NCBI GenBank assembly: GCA_003695215.1
Contig: RFIM01000325.1
Coordinates: 1 to 7,714, forward strand
DNA from: Chloroflexota bacterium
Lineage (GTDB): Bacteria > Chloroflexota > Anaerolineae > Aggregatilineales > UBA2796
Reading direction: 5' to 3'
DNA: 7,714 nucleotides
Position numbers and translations under genes: made by a program. Positions 6,406 through 7,714 of the stretch are shown here, in pieces. The stretch's first letter is position 1. Every line of letters begins with the position of its first letter. A model generated the notes under the pieces. That model had not been told where the DNA came from, searched no databases, and worked only from the letters and a program-made list of their open reading frames with translations.

Positions 6406-7026
6406 CTATTTAGTCGGCGTGCGCGCGGCGATTTCTGCCGTGATGATGCTCACGACTTCATCGACGCATCGATCCAGCTGATCGTTGACGACGCGGTAAT
6501 TGCACTCGGCAGCGCGCGGTATCTCTTCCTGAGCGCGCTTCAAGCGCTCTTCCAGCTCGGCAGCGTCCATGTTGCCGCGTTGTGCCAGCCGCTCACGGAG
6601 TGTCTCGAGGTTAGGTGGCAGCACGAAGATCGCGATCAGATTGTTGGGAAAGATGGCGCGTATGGCTGCAGCGCCGCGGATATCGATATCAGCGAGCAGG
6701 TACGCGCCTTCGCGCAGCGCCTGATAGAGAATTCCGTACAGCACGCCATAGAACTTGCCGTTATGCACTTCCTGATACTCAATGAAGGCGCCGTCGGCGA
6801 TCATCTCTTGGAAGCGCTGGTGTGAGACAAAAAAATGATCGTGGCCTTCGCGTTCATTCGGGCGCGGCGCGCGCGTTGTAGCAGTGGGCATGCGGCGCAG
6901 ATAGGGCAAGCGCGCCAACACGCGATCGATGATAGCATTCTTGCCTACGCCAGAAGGCCCGACGAGCACAAAGAGCAGGCCGCGCAAATCTTGTGCAGGA
7001 GCGTTGTGTGAGTGCGTGTCGTTCAT
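6406..7026 (-). CDS. gmk: Guanylate kinase (GMP kinase)
   Basis: This 206-residue cytoplasmic enzyme should convert GMP and ATP to GDP and ADP. It shows the P-loop 'GPSGVGKN' (residues 23-30), 'TTRAPRPNEREG' with GMP-phosphate ligands Arg52 and Arg55, 'FIEYQEVHNGKFYG' (Glu83, Tyr93), 'ADIDIRGAAAIR' (Asp113, Asp115), 'IFVLPPNLETLRERL', and the lid arginines in 'RLKRAQEE' (Arg161, Arg164) before 'YRVVND'. Length is typical. Several positions differ from the yeast and E. coli enzymes: Asn30 replaces the P-loop Ser/Thr, His64 replaces the GMP-binding Tyr, and Val95 replaces the Ser/Thr that contacts guanine. I recall an aspartate at the first position and 'YGV' at the last in other Chloroflexota, so these may be lineage traits. 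The ATG at 7026 has no good ribosome site, but a promoter ends 7 nt before it. The gene is alone, convergent with the kinase and divergent from the response regulator. Confidence 0.92.
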   Translation of the reverse strand: MNDTHSHNAPAQDLRGLLFVLVGPSGVGKNAIIDRVLARLPYLRRMPTATTRAPRPNEREGHDHFFVSHQRFQEMIADGAFIEYQEVHNGKFYGVLYGILYQALREGAYLLADIDIRGAAAIRAIFPNNLIAIFVLPPNLETLRERLAQRGNMDAAELEERLKRAQEEIPRAAECNYRVVNDQLDRCVDEVVSIITAEIAARTPTK

Positions 7027-7033
7027 GGGCTCG

Positions 7034-7062
7034 ATTTTAGCGCATCTTATGCCTGCAGTCTA
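7034..7062 (-). promoter_or_regulatory. Predicted gmk promoter, giving a leaderless mRNA
   Basis: On the minus strand the -35 is TAGACT (7062-7057, four of six matches) and the -10 is TAAAAT (7039-7034, five of six), with a 17-bp spacer. Only 7 nt separate the -10 from the ATG at 7026, so transcription would start at or within a base or two of the A. The absence of a Shine-Dalgarno site fits this. Confidence 0.5.
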
Positions 7063-7121
7063 GATGGGCAGCCCAGTTGGCGCCTGGCGCGGCTTGTACA
7101 TACGATTTTACACTTGTTCTC

Positions 7122-7149
7122 TTGCTATTTTCGTATTTCGCCTTAAACT
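7122..7149 (+). promoter_or_regulatory. Possible promoter of the response regulator gene
   Basis: TTGCTA (7122-7127) and TAAACT (7144-7149) each match the sigma-70 consensus at four of six positions and are 16 bp apart, in an A+T-rich stretch. This would give a leader of about 50 nt. TATACC at 7150-7155 is a rival -10 but lacks a -35. The rest of the 180-bp divergent gap (7027-7206) holds the gmk promoter and nothing else that I can name. Confidence 0.3.
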
Positions 7150-7192
7150 TATACCATGAACTCTCGGGACATGCCACGCCACCAAAGCCTGT

Positions 7193-7198
7193 GAGGTG
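7193..7198 (+). promoter_or_regulatory. Shine-Dalgarno site of the response regulator
   Basis: GAGGTG lies 8 nt before the TTG at 7207-7209 and is the main support for that rare start over the ATG at codon 5 (7219). Confidence 0.7.
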
Positions 7199-7206
7199 AA
7201 AACGCG

Positions 7207-7656
7207 TTGTCTACATGGATGGTTGTTGAAGACGAGCCTGATATTTACGATGTGCTGCTCGCCATGTTCGAAATCTGGGGCATCGAAGGCATCGCCTTCG
7301 TAGATGGTGGTGAGGCAGTTGCGTGGATCGAAGATGTGGATAAGGGCAACGTCACAGGCGAGCTGCCCGAGCTTGCCATCATCGATATCCGCTTGCCCGA
7401 AGTCTCAGGGCCCGATGTCGGCGCGCGCTTGCGGCAAAGTCCGCGTTTGGGCAGGATCGCTGTTGTGCTGATCACGGCCTATCGGCTCAGCCCTGATGAA
7501 GAGATTGCCGTCAAGGCGAGAGCGCAAGCCGATGCCCTGATGTACAAGCCGTTACCGCCAATGCCTGAACTGCGCCGCATGCTGGATCGCATTATCGCTG
7601 AGCGCAAGCTGAAGTACAGTCAGCGCGATCTGCCCACTACGCCGCGTCCGTTCTGA
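7207..7656 (+). CDS. Single-domain response regulator (CheY-like receiver, no output domain)
   Basis: This 149-residue protein is a stand-alone receiver that should be phosphorylated on aspartate by a histidine kinase. The acidic pocket is 'VVEDEPD' (Glu8, Asp9, Glu10), the phospho-acceptor is Asp60 in 'LAIIDIRLPEVSG', the switch Thr90 is in 'VLITAY', and the conserved Lys114 is in 'MYKPL'. All key residues are present. After the receiver there are only about 30 residues, a basic, proline-containing tail ('RKLKYSQRDLPTTPRPF'), so no DNA-binding or enzymatic output is seen and it probably acts by protein contact or as a phosphorelay intermediate. The TTG start is supported by GAGGTG 8 nt upstream; the next in-frame ATG is codon 5. 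It is divergent from gmk and on the same strand as the large kinase that ends 880 bp upstream, which is its best candidate partner, although they are not in one operon. Confidence 0.93.
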   Translation: MSTWMVVEDEPDIYDVLLAMFEIWGIEGIAFVDGGEAVAWIEDVDKGNVTGELPELAIIDIRLPEVSGPDVGARLRQSPRLGRIAVVLITAYRLSPDEEIAVKARAQADALMYKPLPPMPELRRMLDRIIAERKLKYSQRDLPTTPRPF

Positions 7657-7671
7657 GGAACTGAAAGAGAA

Positions 7672-7703
7672 GGCGCGTTGCAGCTATCCTGCTACAACGC
7701 GCC
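7672..7703 (+). terminator. Hairpin after the response regulator gene, probable terminator
   Basis: GGCGCGTTG (7672-7680) pairs perfectly with CAACGCGCC (7695-7703). Beyond a C/A mismatch, AGC pairs with GCT around the loop TATCCT. It begins 16 bp after the TGA at 7654-7656. No T-run is seen in the 11 remaining bases, so it is either a U-poor terminator or a 3'-end stabilising hairpin. Confidence 0.6.
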
Positions 7704-7714
7704 AAGCGTCTCGC

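Noticed and set aside
6397..6825. Open frame of 142 codons on the plus strand opposite gmk
   Set aside because: It overlaps a well-supported guanylate kinase on the other strand, has no ribosome site and begins just after the hairpin.
7156..7194. Small frame of 12 codons upstream of the response regulator, its stop overlapping the Shine-Dalgarno site
   Set aside because: A leader-peptide role was considered, but no ribosome site precedes it and the likely -10 elements would place the transcript start at or beyond its ATG.
1..7714. CRISPR array, transposon ends, tRNA, rRNA or a defence island
   Set aside because: No spaced identical repeats, terminal inverted repeats, transposase, tRNA-like folds or defence-gene motifs were seen on either strand.

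Overview
The window looks like an ordinary chromosomal stretch of a free-living bacterium with fairly high G+C. I infer Chloroflexota (Anaerolineae-like), with moderate confidence. The reasons are the style of the giant PAS/GAF sensor kinase, a guanylate kinase whose P-loop and 'YGV' motif resemble variants I recall from that phylum, and a methyltransferase of the 'LDLMSSW' type. No mobile element, CRISPR array, rRNA or tRNA is visible.

Layout, left to right. (1) 1-172, plus: the last 56 codons of a sugar ABC-transporter permease. (2) 1721-185, minus: panC (pantothenate synthetase), then 10 bp later a SAM-dependent methyltransferase, probably one transcript. The methyltransferase converges on the permease with only 12 bp between stops. 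(3) 1722-1932: a 211-bp divergent intergenic region with short repeats and a perfect 8-bp palindrome. (4) 1933-6327, plus: a 1464-residue soluble histidine kinase with four PAS and four GAF domains, then HisKA and HATPase_c. (5) 6358-6396: a strong GNRA-tetraloop hairpin between convergent genes. (6) 7026-6406, minus: gmk (guanylate kinase) with a promoter so close to the ATG that a leaderless mRNA is predicted. (7) 7207-7656, plus: a single-domain response regulator with a TTG start, followed by a hairpin at 7672-7703.

How they work together. The kinase and the receiver lie on the same strand, separated only by the oppositely oriented gmk, so they are a plausible two-component pair; this is inference. 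The kinase has no membrane segment, so it should sense cytoplasmic signals through its PAS/GAF array. panC (coenzyme A supply) and gmk (GMP to GDP) are housekeeping genes without an obvious link to the signalling genes.

The most distinctive thing is the construction of the kinase. A 280-residue PAS-linker-GAF cassette is present twice at an exact 459-codon offset with no net insertion or deletion, and a third copy of the linker and GAF lies 422 codons further upstream. I did not find a convincing undescribed system beyond this.
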